Below the pieces are notes generated by a model, which was given only the letters and a program-made list of their open reading frames with translations, did not search any database and was not told where the DNA came from. Both the position numbers and the translations under genes were made by a program. DNA of 64,000 nucleotides from Marinomonas colpomeniae. Lineage in GTDB: Bacteria > Pseudomonadota > Gammaproteobacteria > Pseudomonadales > Marinomonadaceae. Of the stretch, positions 43,663 through 53,510 are shown piece after piece. The stretch's first letter is position 1. Each line of letters opens with the position of its first letter. The stretch is from positions 186,001-250,000 of the forward strand of contig NZ_JACYFC010000002.1 of assembly GCF_014803385.1 (NCBI RefSeq). The letters run 5' to 3'.

Positions 43663-44940
43663 TTAAACAAGTTCTTTAAAGCAGCGTTTGAATATGTCCA
43701 TGCCTTCATCAATGATATTCATTTCAATCGTCAAAGCTGGTAAGAAGCGAATAACGTTGCCACGAATACCACAAGACAAAAGTATCAGGCCATTTTGCGC
43801 TGCTTTTGCAGACAAGGCTTTGGTTAGTTCTGCATTTGGTTTATTCGCATCGCCATCATGAACAAGCTCCATCGCAATCATCGCGCCTGCATTACGAACG
43901 TCACCAATTAGTTGTGGATATTCTGCTTTCATTGCCGTCAGATATTTAACGAAGTGAGTACCTACTTCTGTAGCACGAGCGCACAATTGTTCTTCTTCAA
44001 TCACATCAAAAACAGCCAGTGCCGCAGCACAGCCCACAGGAGAACCACCATAAGTACCGCCTAATCCACCAGGAATTGGAGCATCCATAATGTCAGCTTT
44101 ACCAACGACAGCAGCAAGAGGGAAACCGCCAGCAATGCCTTTGGCTGCGGTCATTAGATCCGCTTCAATGCCTGCTTGCTCATGGCAAAATAGTGTTCCA
44201 GTACGCGCAAAACCAGACTGAATTTCGTCAAGGATTAGTAAAATTCCGTGCTCATCACAAATCTTACGTAAAGCTTGTAAGAACTCAGCAGGTGCTTGAT
44301 AGAAACCACCCTCGCCTTGGACAGGTTCGATCAAAATAGCCGCAACACGAGACGCTTCAATGTCGCATGTGAAGCGCATTTTAAGCTCTTCCAAAGATTG
44401 CTCAATACTGATGCCATGGTATTCATTTGGGTAAGCCACATGAAATATGTCGCTTGGGAAAGGACCAAATCCAACTTTGTAAGGGTTCACTTTACCAGTC
44501 AGCCCCATCGTCATATTGGTACGACCATGGAAGCCGCCATTAAACGCGATAATGCCAGGGCGACCGGTATAAGCACGAGCAATTTTCACGCAGTTTTCTA
44601 CTGCTTCCGCACCCGTTGTCACAAAGATGGATTTCTTTGGCGTGTTTCCCGGTGCAGCGGCGTTTAGCTTTTCAGCCAAAGCAACGGCAGACTCATATGG
44701 GCTCACCATGACGCAAGTGTGAGTGAAGCGTTCGACTTGTGCCTGTACCGCGGCTTTTACTTTCGGATGATTGTGACCCGTATTGACTACGGCAATACCA
44801 GCACCAAAATCGATGTGACGATTGCCTTCAACGTCCCACAACTCGGAGTTAACGGCTCTATCAACATAAACTGGCGCCATGTTACCTTGGCCGCGAGCCA
44901 TCGCGCTTTCTTTGCGCTTTTGTAGATCTGCGTTTTTCAT
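43663..44940 (-). CDS. gabT: 4-aminobutyrate aminotransferase
   Basis: PLP-dependent class III aminotransferase of 425 residues that turns GABA and alpha-ketoglutarate into succinate semialdehyde and glutamate. The PLP-binding Lys lies in MTAAKGIAGGFPLAAVVG; other family signatures are ILIEPVQGEGGFY, LILDEIQSGFARTG and GGTYGGSP. It follows gabD by 56 bases on the same strand, in a two-gene GABA operon. Confidence 0.93.
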   Translation of the reverse strand: MKNADLQKRKESAMARGQGNMAPVYVDRAVNSELWDVEGNRHIDFGAGIAVVNTGHNHPKVKAAVQAQVERFTHTCVMVSPYESAVALAEKLNAAAPGNTPKKSIFVTTGAEAVENCVKIARAYTGRPGIIAFNGGFHGRTNMTMGLTGKVNPYKVGFGPFPSDIFHVAYPNEYHGISIEQSLEELKMRFTCDIEASRVAAILIEPVQGEGGFYQAPAEFLQALRKICDEHGILLILDEIQSGFARTGTLFCHEQAGIEADLMTAAKGIAGGFPLAAVVGKADIMDAPIPGGLGGTYGGSPVGCAAALAVFDVIEEEQLCARATEVGTHFVKYLTAMKAEYPQLIGDVRNAGAMIAMELVHDGDANKPNAELTKALSAKAAQNGLILLSCGIRGNVIRFLPALTIEMNIIDEGMDIFKRCFKELV

Positions 44941-44996
44941 GTATTTTCTTACCTATAAATGGATGAATTTATGTTGTTCGAGTTACTTAGAGCGGT

Positions 44997-46463
44997 TTAC
45001 GCTAATCCACCGATGCACATGTATTTGATTTCGACGTATTCATCGATACCGTACTGAGACCCTTCACGACCACTGCCGGATTCTTTCACTCCACCAAATG
45101 GTGCTACTTCAGTCGAAATAATACCTTCGTTAATTCCCACCATGCCGTACTCTAATGCTTCGGATACACGCCAGATTCGAGCGATATTTTGGGAATAGAA
45201 ATAAGACGCCAAGCCAAATGGGGTATTGTTTGCCATGGCAACCGCTTCGTCTTCTGTTTTGAAACGGAACAAGGGTGCGACAGGGCCAAAAATTTCATTA
45301 GAGAAAATCGCCATGTCGTCAGTAACATTCGTCAATATGGTTGGCTCAAAGAACTGAGAACCGACACCTTTAGCGGCAGAACCACCAATCAAGACTTTCG
45401 CACCTTGGCTAATTGCACCTTGGACTAACTCTTCTACTTTGTTGATCGCGGCTTGGTTAATCAGTGGACCAATATTAACGCCCTCAACAAAGCCATCACC
45501 TGTTTTGAATGTCGCTACACGAGCGGCCAGTTTTGCCGCGAAAGCATCATAAACGCTGTCTTGAACCAATATACGGTTGGCACAAACACAGGTTTGGCCT
45601 GCATTACGGTATTTAGAAGCAATAGCGCCTTCAACTGCCGCGTCTAGGTCTGCATCGTCAAAGACAATGAAGGGTGCGTTGCCACCTAATTCCATCGACG
45701 TACGTTTCACGGTTTGCGCACACTGAGACAATAAAAGTTTGCCCACAGGCGTTGAGCCCGTGAAAGACAATTTACGAACAATTGGGTTACCTGTTAAAAC
45801 ACCGCCAATGGCTTTTGCGTCTTTACCCACCACGACATTTAATACACCGGCTGGAATGCCTGCTTGGTGAGCCAGTTCGGCCAGCGCCAATGCACACAAA
45901 GGCGTTTCGTCAGATGGCTTGATGACAATCGCACAACCAGCAGCTAACGCTGGACCCGCTTTTCGAGTAATCATCGCAATGGGGAAGTTCCAAGGCGTAA
46001 TCGCGGCAACAACACCAATGGCTTGTTTGATGGTTAAAATACGTTTGTCTTTCGCAAATGTTGGAATCACATCACCATTTAAACGGCGTGCTTCGTCAGC
46101 AAACCAATCAATAAAAGACGCACCGTAAAGCACTTCGCCTTTGGATTCTGCAAGTGGTTTGCCTTGCTCCAACGTCATCAGCTTCGCCAAATCGTCTTGG
46201 TTGTCCAGAATCAACTGATTCCAACGACGCAGCAAAGTAGCACGTTCTTTTGCGGTTCGGCCTTGCCATTCTTTCTGTGCTTTTTCTGCTGCCTCAACGG
46301 CTTGAGTTGTTTCATCTGCACCCAAATCGGCAACATCAATAATGTGCTCGCCGTTTGATGGGTTCGTAATGGGAAAGGTCTTTCCTGACACAGCAGTAAC
46401 CCATTCACCATTAATGTAAGAATGGCTTTTCAGTAAACTAGGTTGAGACAGTAGTACTTGCAT
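44997..46463 (-). CDS. gabD: Succinate-semialdehyde dehydrogenase (NADP+)
   Basis: Aldehyde dehydrogenase of 488 residues that oxidises succinate semialdehyde to succinate. The catalytic Glu is in MELGGNAPFIVF and the Cys in NAGQTCVCANR. The C-terminal ESGSGREGSQYGIDEYVEIKY matches GabD. It is encoded just upstream of gabT, the enzyme that forms its substrate. A perfect inverted repeat lies about 120 bases before its start. Confidence 0.93.
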   Translation of the reverse strand: MQVLLSQPSLLKSHSYINGEWVTAVSGKTFPITNPSNGEHIIDVADLGADETTQAVEAAEKAQKEWQGRTAKERATLLRRWNQLILDNQDDLAKLMTLEQGKPLAESKGEVLYGASFIDWFADEARRLNGDVIPTFAKDKRILTIKQAIGVVAAITPWNFPIAMITRKAGPALAAGCAIVIKPSDETPLCALALAELAHQAGIPAGVLNVVVGKDAKAIGGVLTGNPIVRKLSFTGSTPVGKLLLSQCAQTVKRTSMELGGNAPFIVFDDADLDAAVEGAIASKYRNAGQTCVCANRILVQDSVYDAFAAKLAARVATFKTGDGFVEGVNIGPLINQAAINKVEELVQGAISQGAKVLIGGSAAKGVGSQFFEPTILTNVTDDMAIFSNEIFGPVAPLFRFKTEDEAVAMANNTPFGLASYFYSQNIARIWRVSEALEYGMVGINEGIISTEVAPFGGVKESGSGREGSQYGIDEYVEIKYMCIGGLA

Positions 46464-46871
46464 AAAAAACTCCAGACTGAACGAAAGAAAGAGAACCAGT
46501 AAACGCCTTTTGCATTTGGTTGTCTCTTCATATTAATTGATAGTAAGCAAAGGTCGAACGATGAAAAATGGTAGGCAATCAATTTAATGTTTGATGTGCT
46601 TCAAACATTAAACTCTGAGAAGTAATGTGAAGAAGTTAACAGGTTAACCTTCTCCAAAGTTAATTGATGTTCTTCTGGCAAGACATATCATTTCCCCCTG
46701 TAGATATTAGCTGTACACCATCGCTATGCCTCTGTTGGAATAGGGTTGATAATTTCCTTTTACAGTCTTCCTTATTTATCCATTACTTTTATGACAACAG
46801 ATTACGAGAAGCATGAGTAATCTATAAAATAGGAAGAATTAACTTGATGTAGCTCGGTTTGGAGAAAGTAT
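46464..46871. other. Intergenic region gabD to orphan gene
   Basis: No gene seen in 408 bases. It holds the inverted repeat at 46583-46612 and will contain the gabD promoter. Nothing else stands out, apart from a short GGTTAACC palindrome near 46640. Confidence 0.55.
46583..46612. promoter_or_regulatory. Perfect inverted repeat upstream of gabD
   Basis: TTTAATGTTTGA and TCAAACATTAAA, 12-base arms around six bases. No T run follows, and the spot upstream of gabD suggests a regulator binding site. Confidence 0.55.
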
Positions 46872-47225
46872 TTGCCATATTTAGAACAGTTTATGCAGCA
46901 GTGGAAAGCGTATTTGTTAAGCGAGTTTACCGTTTATGGGCTTGATTATAATGAAACCGATAGCAGCGAAGATTTTGATATTAAAACGAATTCGCTGGTT
47001 TATTTCGGTTGGTTGCGTAGGACGTTTCAATCGACAAATAACATGGATAAATCAAGAGATGATGTCGTTTGGATTATGCTAGAAAGGCAATTAAGAGAGC
47101 TCGCAAAGAAAGCTGAAAAAGGCAGTGCTAACTTAGTTTCTAAGATGTGTTTTGATGAAAGGCAAATTCAGATTATCCTCAATTTTAGCTACGATGATGA
47201 GCAACATATTATCTATGTAAGCTGA
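46872..47225 (+). CDS. Hypothetical protein, 117 residues
   Basis: Not recognised. An acidic soluble protein with several aromatic residues (WKAYLLSEFTVYGLDY, LVYFGWLRRTF) and no membrane segment or metal motif. The start appears to be TTG at 46872, with GGAG about eight bases upstream, which supports it as a real gene. It stands alone, convergent with lpdA. No function can be offered. Confidence 0.55.
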   Translation: MPYLEQFMQQWKAYLLSEFTVYGLDYNETDSSEDFDIKTNSLVYFGWLRRTFQSTNNMDKSRDDVVWIMLERQLRELAKKAEKGSANLVSKMCFDERQIQIILNFSYDDEQHIIYVS

Positions 47226-47276
47226 TCTCACTTTTTAATTAAGGTGAGCAGTAAGATCAGCACATATCAAACAGGT

Positions 47277-48686
47277 CTATTTAGCTTTCTTTGCTTTCTT
47301 ATTCGGTAAATCTGTAATGGTTCCAGCGCCCAGTTCCGCAGCGAGTCCAACTGTTTCATGTAAGCTTGGGTGGGCATGAATGGTTAAAGCGATATCTTCT
47401 AGTGTTGCACCAAATTCAATGGCGAGAGTCAGTTCACCGAGTAATTCACCTGCGTGAGAACCAACAATACCAGCGCCTAATACGCGTTCTGTTGCTTCAT
47501 CGTAGATGAGTTTGGTTTTGCCTTGAGTCACGCCGGAAGCAATCGCCCGACCACTTGCACTCCATGGGAAAACAGCCGTTTTGACTGGAATTTCTTGTTT
47601 CTTCGCTTCGGTTTCTGTTAAGCCAACCCAAGCAACTTCTGGAAAGGTGTAAGCAATAGAAGGAATGGCAAGCGGTTGGAAATCCACTTTATGTCCTGCA
47701 ATTACTTCGGCTGTAATATGGCCTTGATGAGACGCTTTGTGAGCAAGCATAGGTCCGTGAGTCACATCGCCAATAGCAAAGATATTGGGTACAGATGTTT
47801 TACCTTGGTCGTCTGTTAAAACAAAGCCTCTTTCGTCTAGTTCAACGCCTATCTCCGCAATACCTGCCGTGCGACCATTTGGAGAACGACCAACAGCCAC
47901 CAAGACAGAATCAACAGCCAGATTACGTTCCCCGTTTTTGTCTTTAAGTGTAATGTTCAAGGCTTTTGGGGTGGCTTTGATATCAATTACTTGGGTTTGA
48001 GTTAGGAACGTCATGCGATCTTTATTGGCTTGTTCAAAAACTTTTACTAGATCTTTGTCTGCCCCTGTCATGATTTGATCACCTAATTCCGCAACAGTTA
48101 TCTTTGATCCTAATGATTGATACACAGTCGCCATTTCTAAGCCAATAATCCCACCGCCGAGTACCAAGAGGTGTTTTGGAATATTTTCAAGTTGTAAGGC
48201 GCTGGTAGAGTCTAGAATGCGTGAATCGTCATAAGGAACGAAAGGCAATTTAATTGCGCGGGAACCGACGGCAATGATGGCATTTTTAAATTCAATTTTT
48301 TCTTCTTTGCCTTCTTTGGTCACAATGATGGAGTTGGTTGAATCAAACTTACCTTCGCCATGAAGTACGGTGACTTTCCTTCCTTTTGCCATCATGGCGA
48401 GGCCGCCAGTTAATGTGTCTACGGTGGATTGTCTGTGAAGTCGAACATCGTCTAGATTTATGGTTGGTTTAGTAAATTGCACGCCATGCGCTGGCTCATC
48501 GGCCATAAGAATTTTCCCTGCCACATGCAATAAGGCTTTGGATGGTATGCAGCCGACATTCAAACAAACACCACCTAAAGCATTATGGCGCTCGATCATA
48601 GCAACGTTTAAACCTAAATCTGCTGCGCGGAAAGCGGACGCATAACCACCAGGCCCACTTCCTAATACCACAAGATCGTATGTCAT
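47277..48686 (-). CDS. lpdA: Dihydrolipoyl dehydrogenase
   Basis: FAD enzyme of 469 residues that reoxidises protein-bound dihydrolipoamide with NAD. The redox disulfide is in GGVCLNVGCIPSK, and the catalytic His-Glu in HAHPSLHETVG. It ends in a short lysine-rich tail. The start at 48686 has AGGAGAG upstream. No E1 or E2 gene of a dehydrogenase complex is adjacent, so it may be a shared or alternative E3. It is divergent from a TetR gene across a long palindrome, so expression is probably under local control. Confidence 0.93.
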   Translation of the reverse strand: MTYDLVVLGSGPGGYASAFRAADLGLNVAMIERHNALGGVCLNVGCIPSKALLHVAGKILMADEPAHGVQFTKPTINLDDVRLHRQSTVDTLTGGLAMMAKGRKVTVLHGEGKFDSTNSIIVTKEGKEEKIEFKNAIIAVGSRAIKLPFVPYDDSRILDSTSALQLENIPKHLLVLGGGIIGLEMATVYQSLGSKITVAELGDQIMTGADKDLVKVFEQANKDRMTFLTQTQVIDIKATPKALNITLKDKNGERNLAVDSVLVAVGRSPNGRTAGIAEIGVELDERGFVLTDDQGKTSVPNIFAIGDVTHGPMLAHKASHQGHITAEVIAGHKVDFQPLAIPSIAYTFPEVAWVGLTETEAKKQEIPVKTAVFPWSASGRAIASGVTQGKTKLIYDEATERVLGAGIVGSHAGELLGELTLAIEFGATLEDIALTIHAHPSLHETVGLAAELGAGTITDLPNKKAKKAK

Positions 48687-48720
48687 TTTTACTCTCCTCA
48701 AATCGGGTTTCGTAAGGTAG

Positions 48721-48756
48721 TTATATTCTACCTATCTCAAGATAGGTAGAATATAA
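48721..48756. promoter_or_regulatory. Near-perfect long palindrome, probable TetR operator 1
   Basis: Arms TTATATTCTACCTATCT and AGATAGGTAGAATATAA are exact reverse complements of 17 bases around two bases. It lies 35-70 bases upstream of lpdA, in the lpdA-tetR gap. Confidence 0.8.
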
Positions 48757-48784
48757 CTTGTGGATTTGTGTCAGGTCAATAAAA

Positions 48785-48804
48785 TACCTATCACTAGATA
48801 GATA
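48785..48804. promoter_or_regulatory. Probable TetR operator 2
   Basis: TACCTATCACTAGATAGATA agrees at 17 of 20 positions with the centre of the palindrome at 48729-48748. It lies 28 bases before the TetR start codon, consistent with autorepression. Confidence 0.7.
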
Positions 48805-48831
48805 AAACATGCGTAGAGAGAAAATGGCTTC

Positions 48832-49395
48832 ATGAGCAAAGCAAAATTTGATACTAAATCTAAGATTCAGGACGTAGCTGAGCGTTTTATTATTCAAGGA
48901 GGATATGGAAATTTTAGCTTTCGAGACATAGCAGAAGCGGTTGGTATAAAGAGTGCGAGTGTTCACTATCATTATCGAACTAAAGGTGATTTGGTTGCTA
49001 CTGTAATGGCTCGTTATACCCATACCTTTTCTTTGATGCTGCCAGACCCTCATAATGAAGAGCTTGATGCCAAGCATCTACTGAATAGTTTCATTGACGG
49101 ATTTAAAGACAAGATTGTTACTAACGGCGATATGAGTTTGTGTACTATGCTGACATCAAATAAACCAATTTTACCTGAGCCCGTTTGCGATGAACTGGCT
49201 GTATTTTATAAGGTAAAGTTAGATTGGGTGACGCAAGTTTTAGTACGTTTAGAGCAGGTCACTGAAGAGGAAGCCTTGATTAAAGCAAGTCAGTTGCTTG
49301 CTTGTCTGCATGGTGCCTCCATTTTGGTTCAAGGCACCAATGATCCGACTTTTTTTGATCGAGCTCTGTCTTATTGGAAAATTGCTTATGTTTAA
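48832..49395 (+). CDS. TetR family transcriptional regulator
   Basis: A 187-residue protein with an N-terminal helix-turn-helix (KIQDVAERFIIQGGYGNFSF, then RDIAEAVGIKSASVHYHYRT). The C-terminal ligand domain contains several cysteines (MSLCTMLTSNK, VCDELAV, LACLHG). Divergent from lpdA, with two related operator-like sites between. It probably represses both genes and is released by an unknown signal. Confidence 0.9.
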   Translation: MSKAKFDTKSKIQDVAERFIIQGGYGNFSFRDIAEAVGIKSASVHYHYRTKGDLVATVMARYTHTFSLMLPDPHNEELDAKHLLNSFIDGFKDKIVTNGDMSLCTMLTSNKPILPEPVCDELAVFYKVKLDWVTQVLVRLEQVTEEEALIKASQLLACLHGASILVQGTNDPTFFDRALSYWKIAYV

Positions 49396-49485
49396 CTGTA
49401 GCACTATAAAATAACCGCCTCCTTGGGTAACATGATTGTTAATAAAAAACTAAGAATTAAAAAATTCACTAAAAAAAGAAAGATA

Positions 49486-50427
49486 ATGAGCTTACAAGAT
49501 AAAAATCTACATAATCCTAAGTTTACATGGAGTTTTCTTGCGCCGAAGTTTTGGCTTACTTGGTTGTTAATGATGTTTGCATTTATATTGGCGTATGTTC
49601 CTTTTCGACTCCGTGACAAGCTTGCAAAGAAAATCGTCCCTTTTGTTATCAATAAAAAAAGCAGTGCTCTAAAACGTGCTCGCTTAAATCTTCAACATTG
49701 TTTCCCAAATAAATCGTTAGAAGAACGAGATGTCATGTTACGTGATAGCTTAGGCACCGCCATTCAGTTTTGTTTTGCTTATGGTGAATTGTTTGTCCGT
49801 AGTGAAAAATATAAAAAAAATCGGAATGAAGTGATTGGGGGAGAAAACCTATTCCCTTTGTTAGACCGGGGTGAAAACGTTATTACATTAGTACCTCATT
49901 GTTGGGCGATTGATTACACTGGGTCAATGTTGGCATCACTTGGGTATACGATAACAACCATCATGAAGCCTCAAAAAAATCCATTAATGGACTGGATTAT
50001 GCACTCCCAGCGTATGCAATATGGGCGTGGTGTTGTTTATCCTCGAAGTGCAGGAGTAAAACCTTTCTTACAATCCGTTAAAAAGGGTTACGTTGGTTAT
50101 TATTTACCAGATGAAGATTTAGGTGCACAGCACTCTGTATTTGTTCCTTTCCTTGGTGCCGAAAAAGCAACCATGAAAGGGTTAGGTAAACTAACTAAAT
50201 TAACGAAAGCCCATATTGTTCCTATGTTTCAAGCTTATAACGACAAAACAGGGAAATATGAGTTACATATTTTTCCCGCGCTTGAGAACTTTCCTACAGG
50301 TGACGATACCCAAGATGCTATTTTGATGAACCAAGCATTAGAAGCCATGATCGAAAAACACACGGAACAATATATGTGGATTTTGAATTTGCTACGAAGT
50401 CAGCCAGATGGTAATAACCTGTATTAG
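49486..50427 (+). CDS. lpxM: Lipid A acyltransferase, LpxM type
   Basis: Inner-membrane enzyme of 313 residues that adds the last acyl chain to Kdo2-lipid A. An N-terminal membrane segment (TWLLMMFAFILAYVPF) precedes the catalytic HxxxxD-like motif in LVPHCWAIDYTG and the segment KKGYVGYYLPDEDLGAQHSV. The YYLPDED region and the ending EQYMWILNLL match LpxM (MsbB) rather than LpxL. I start at 49486 (MSLQDKN); longer forms have a basic extension with no good ribosome site. Confidence 0.88.
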   Translation: MSLQDKNLHNPKFTWSFLAPKFWLTWLLMMFAFILAYVPFRLRDKLAKKIVPFVINKKSSALKRARLNLQHCFPNKSLEERDVMLRDSLGTAIQFCFAYGELFVRSEKYKKNRNEVIGGENLFPLLDRGENVITLVPHCWAIDYTGSMLASLGYTITTIMKPQKNPLMDWIMHSQRMQYGRGVVYPRSAGVKPFLQSVKKGYVGYYLPDEDLGAQHSVFVPFLGAEKATMKGLGKLTKLTKAHIVPMFQAYNDKTGKYELHIFPALENFPTGDDTQDAILMNQALEAMIEKHTEQYMWILNLLRSQPDGNNLY

Positions 50428-50458
50428 TAACAAAGAGTTAAGTTAATGATATTTTTAA

Positions 50459-51421
<963 letters not shown>

Positions 51422-51447
51422 ATACAATAAAAAAAAGAGGATATGTT

Positions 51448-52254
51448 TTGGATCAATACGCCGTATTTGGTAACCCTATCGCTCACAGTAAATCCCCAGA
51501 CATACATATGCACTTTGCTGAAGAAACGCAGCAAAATATAAGCTATTCACGGATTTTAGGCGACGATGTTGAATTTGAAAACCAAGTTCGAGATTTTTTT
51601 GCGAACGGCGGGAAAGGGTTGAATGTCACAGCGCCCTTTAAAGATCGAGCTTTTGCTATGTGCGACATTCTGAGTCAACGAGCGAAAAAAGCCGGCGCTG
51701 TAAATACCTTGCTTATGGGTAAAAATGGCGACCTATTTGGCGACACAACAGATGGTGTTGGCATGGTACGAGATATCATTGATAACCATAAACAGGTTTT
51801 AAAAGATAAACGTATTTTGATTATTGGTGCTGGTGGTGCAGTCCAAGGCATTTTAGATAATGTGCTGGCAGAGAATCCAAAATCTGTAACCATTGCGAAT
51901 CGAACAGTTGAAAAAGCGCAAGCTTTAGCCGAAAAGTTTGACTGCTTTGGATCTTCTTTTGAAGACTTGGAAGGTGCGTTTGATTTGATTATCAATGGTA
52001 CATCCGCGAGTCGCTCTAGTAGTTTGCCGCCTTTAAAAGATGAACTAGCGAACGAGAAGACCTGGTGCTATGACATGACCTACGGAAAAGGCACGACCAT
52101 TTTTTTACAATGGGCTATTGATCATGGTGCAACCGGTGCTGACGGTTTGGGTATGTTGGTTGGCCAAGCGGCGGAATCTTTTTACATCTGGCGACAAGTT
52201 CGACCAGATATGACTCGCTTGCTAAACACTATGCGCACAGAGCTTGAAGGCTAA
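51448..52254 (+). CDS. aroE: Shikimate dehydrogenase
   Basis: NADPH-dependent reduction of 3-dehydroshikimate in aromatic amino-acid synthesis, 268 residues. The N-terminal DQYAVFGNPIAHSKSPDIH and the NADP motif IIGAGGAVQGIL are diagnostic. The start codon is most likely TTG at 51448, with AGAGG seven bases upstream; it gives the conserved N-terminus. A TTG inside the end of hemF would add 14 residues. Confidence 0.95.
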   Translation: MDQYAVFGNPIAHSKSPDIHMHFAEETQQNISYSRILGDDVEFENQVRDFFANGGKGLNVTAPFKDRAFAMCDILSQRAKKAGAVNTLLMGKNGDLFGDTTDGVGMVRDIIDNHKQVLKDKRILIIGAGGAVQGILDNVLAENPKSVTIANRTVEKAQALAEKFDCFGSSFEDLEGAFDLIINGTSASRSSSLPPLKDELANEKTWCYDMTYGKGTTIFLQWAIDHGATGADGLGMLVGQAAESFYIWRQVRPDMTRLLNTMRTELEG

Positions 52255-52304
52255 TTTAAAAAAACTGGCTGAAATTTGAATATTAAAAAGTAAGGTTGAA
52301 AGCG

Positions 52305-53510
52305 ATGAAAGCGCAGTGGTTTAATTCTGTAGATCAAATAGGCGAAGCCAAATGGCAAGCGGCTATTGGTGAAACACGTTACCCGTTTGCGCAGTTTGCC
52401 TTTCATAAGGCGCTTGAACAAAGCGACAGCATTGGTGATGGAACAGGTTGGTATTCTGAATACTTATTCGTTATAGACGATGATGACGAACCACTAGCAA
52501 TTGCACCAACCTATTTGAAAACCCATTCCCAAGGCGAGTTTGTGTTTGATTGGTCATGGGCGGATGCGTATCAGCAACATGGTTTGCAGTACTATCCAAA
52601 ACGTATTTGGGCGATTCCTTTCTCCCCTGCTACTGGTCCTCGTATTTTTTCTCATCTTGATCCACAAGGCGATGATGTTGCATTTTCTCATCTGTACCCA
52701 GCGTTAGCGGAGCTGATGACTCAAGCGAACCAAGAGAGAGGTTTTTCAAGCTGGCATTTGCTTTTTACCAAAGCAGAACATGCAGAGTTGTTTCTGAATG
52801 GCAAAGGCCTTGAAAATGACAGCCTGCCAAATAAAAACCTTCTACATCGGATTTCCTGCCAGTTTCATTGGTTCAATCGTGATTATCAGAACATGGAGGA
52901 TTACTTTTCTCACTTCTCTAGTCGCAAACGCAAGGCGGCTCGGAAAGAGCGAGAAAAAGTCATTGCTCAAGGTGTTACTCTAGATCGCAAATTAGGCAGT
53001 GAACTAACATCAGAAGAGATTGATTTTTTCTACATGTGTTATCAATCGACCTACGCCAAACGAGGTCAGCGTGGCTATTTGACGCGAGAGTTCTTTGGTT
53101 TGTTAGCAGACACCATGGGCGAGCAAATTCTTCTGGTACAAGCTTATAAAGACGGCGAGCCGATTGCCGCGTCTTGGTGTTTCTTTGATGACCATTCACT
53201 TTTTGGGCGTTATTGGGGCTGCATGGAAGAAGTCGATTGTCTGCACTTTGAAGCCTGTTATTACCAAGGAATTGAATTCTGCTTAGAAAAAGGGTTACAG
53301 AATTTTGATCCTGGCACACAAGGGGAACACAAAATAGCGCGAGGTTTCGAGCCTGTTTTTAGCCACAGTATCCATCATATCGCACACGATGGTTTTCGTG
53401 AGGCGATTGGGCGTTTCTGTGAGGAAGAAGCAGAAGCGGTACGCGGATACCATCAAGATACCCGCGCACTTTTACCTTTCAAACAGTCACCTTCTAAACA
53501 AGACAATTAA
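52305..53510 (+). CDS. FemAB-like / GNAT-fold protein (DUF482, PF04339-like)
   Basis: A 401-residue protein of the group annotated as peptidogalycan biosynthesis/recognition, related to FemAB acyltransferases. Visible features are the segments FSHFSSRKRKAARKEREKV, FYMCYQSTYAKRGQRGYL and ASWCFFDDHSLFGRYWGC. Biochemical role is unclear in the family. AAGG lies nine bases before the ATG at 52305. Its stop codon overlaps that of the convergent hmp gene by three bases. Confidence 0.82.
   Translation: MKAQWFNSVDQIGEAKWQAAIGETRYPFAQFAFHKALEQSDSIGDGTGWYSEYLFVIDDDDEPLAIAPTYLKTHSQGEFVFDWSWADAYQQHGLQYYPKRIWAIPFSPATGPRIFSHLDPQGDDVAFSHLYPALAELMTQANQERGFSSWHLLFTKAEHAELFLNGKGLENDSLPNKNLLHRISCQFHWFNRDYQNMEDYFSHFSSRKRKAARKEREKVIAQGVTLDRKLGSELTSEEIDFFYMCYQSTYAKRGQRGYLTREFFGLLADTMGEQILLVQAYKDGEPIAASWCFFDDHSLFGRYWGCMEEVDCLHFEACYYQGIEFCLEKGLQNFDPGTQGEHKIARGFEPVFSHSIHHIAHDGFREAIGRFCEEEAEAVRGYHQDTRALLPFKQSPSKQDN

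Noticed and set aside
44296-44667. 123-residue plus-strand reading frame inside gabT
   Set aside because: Shadow of the gabT coding sequence, which carries all class III aminotransferase motifs.
48721-49077. 118-residue minus-strand reading frame opposite the TetR gene
   Set aside because: It overlaps a clear TetR helix-turn-helix gene and runs through an operator palindrome. No ribosome site or family match is visible.
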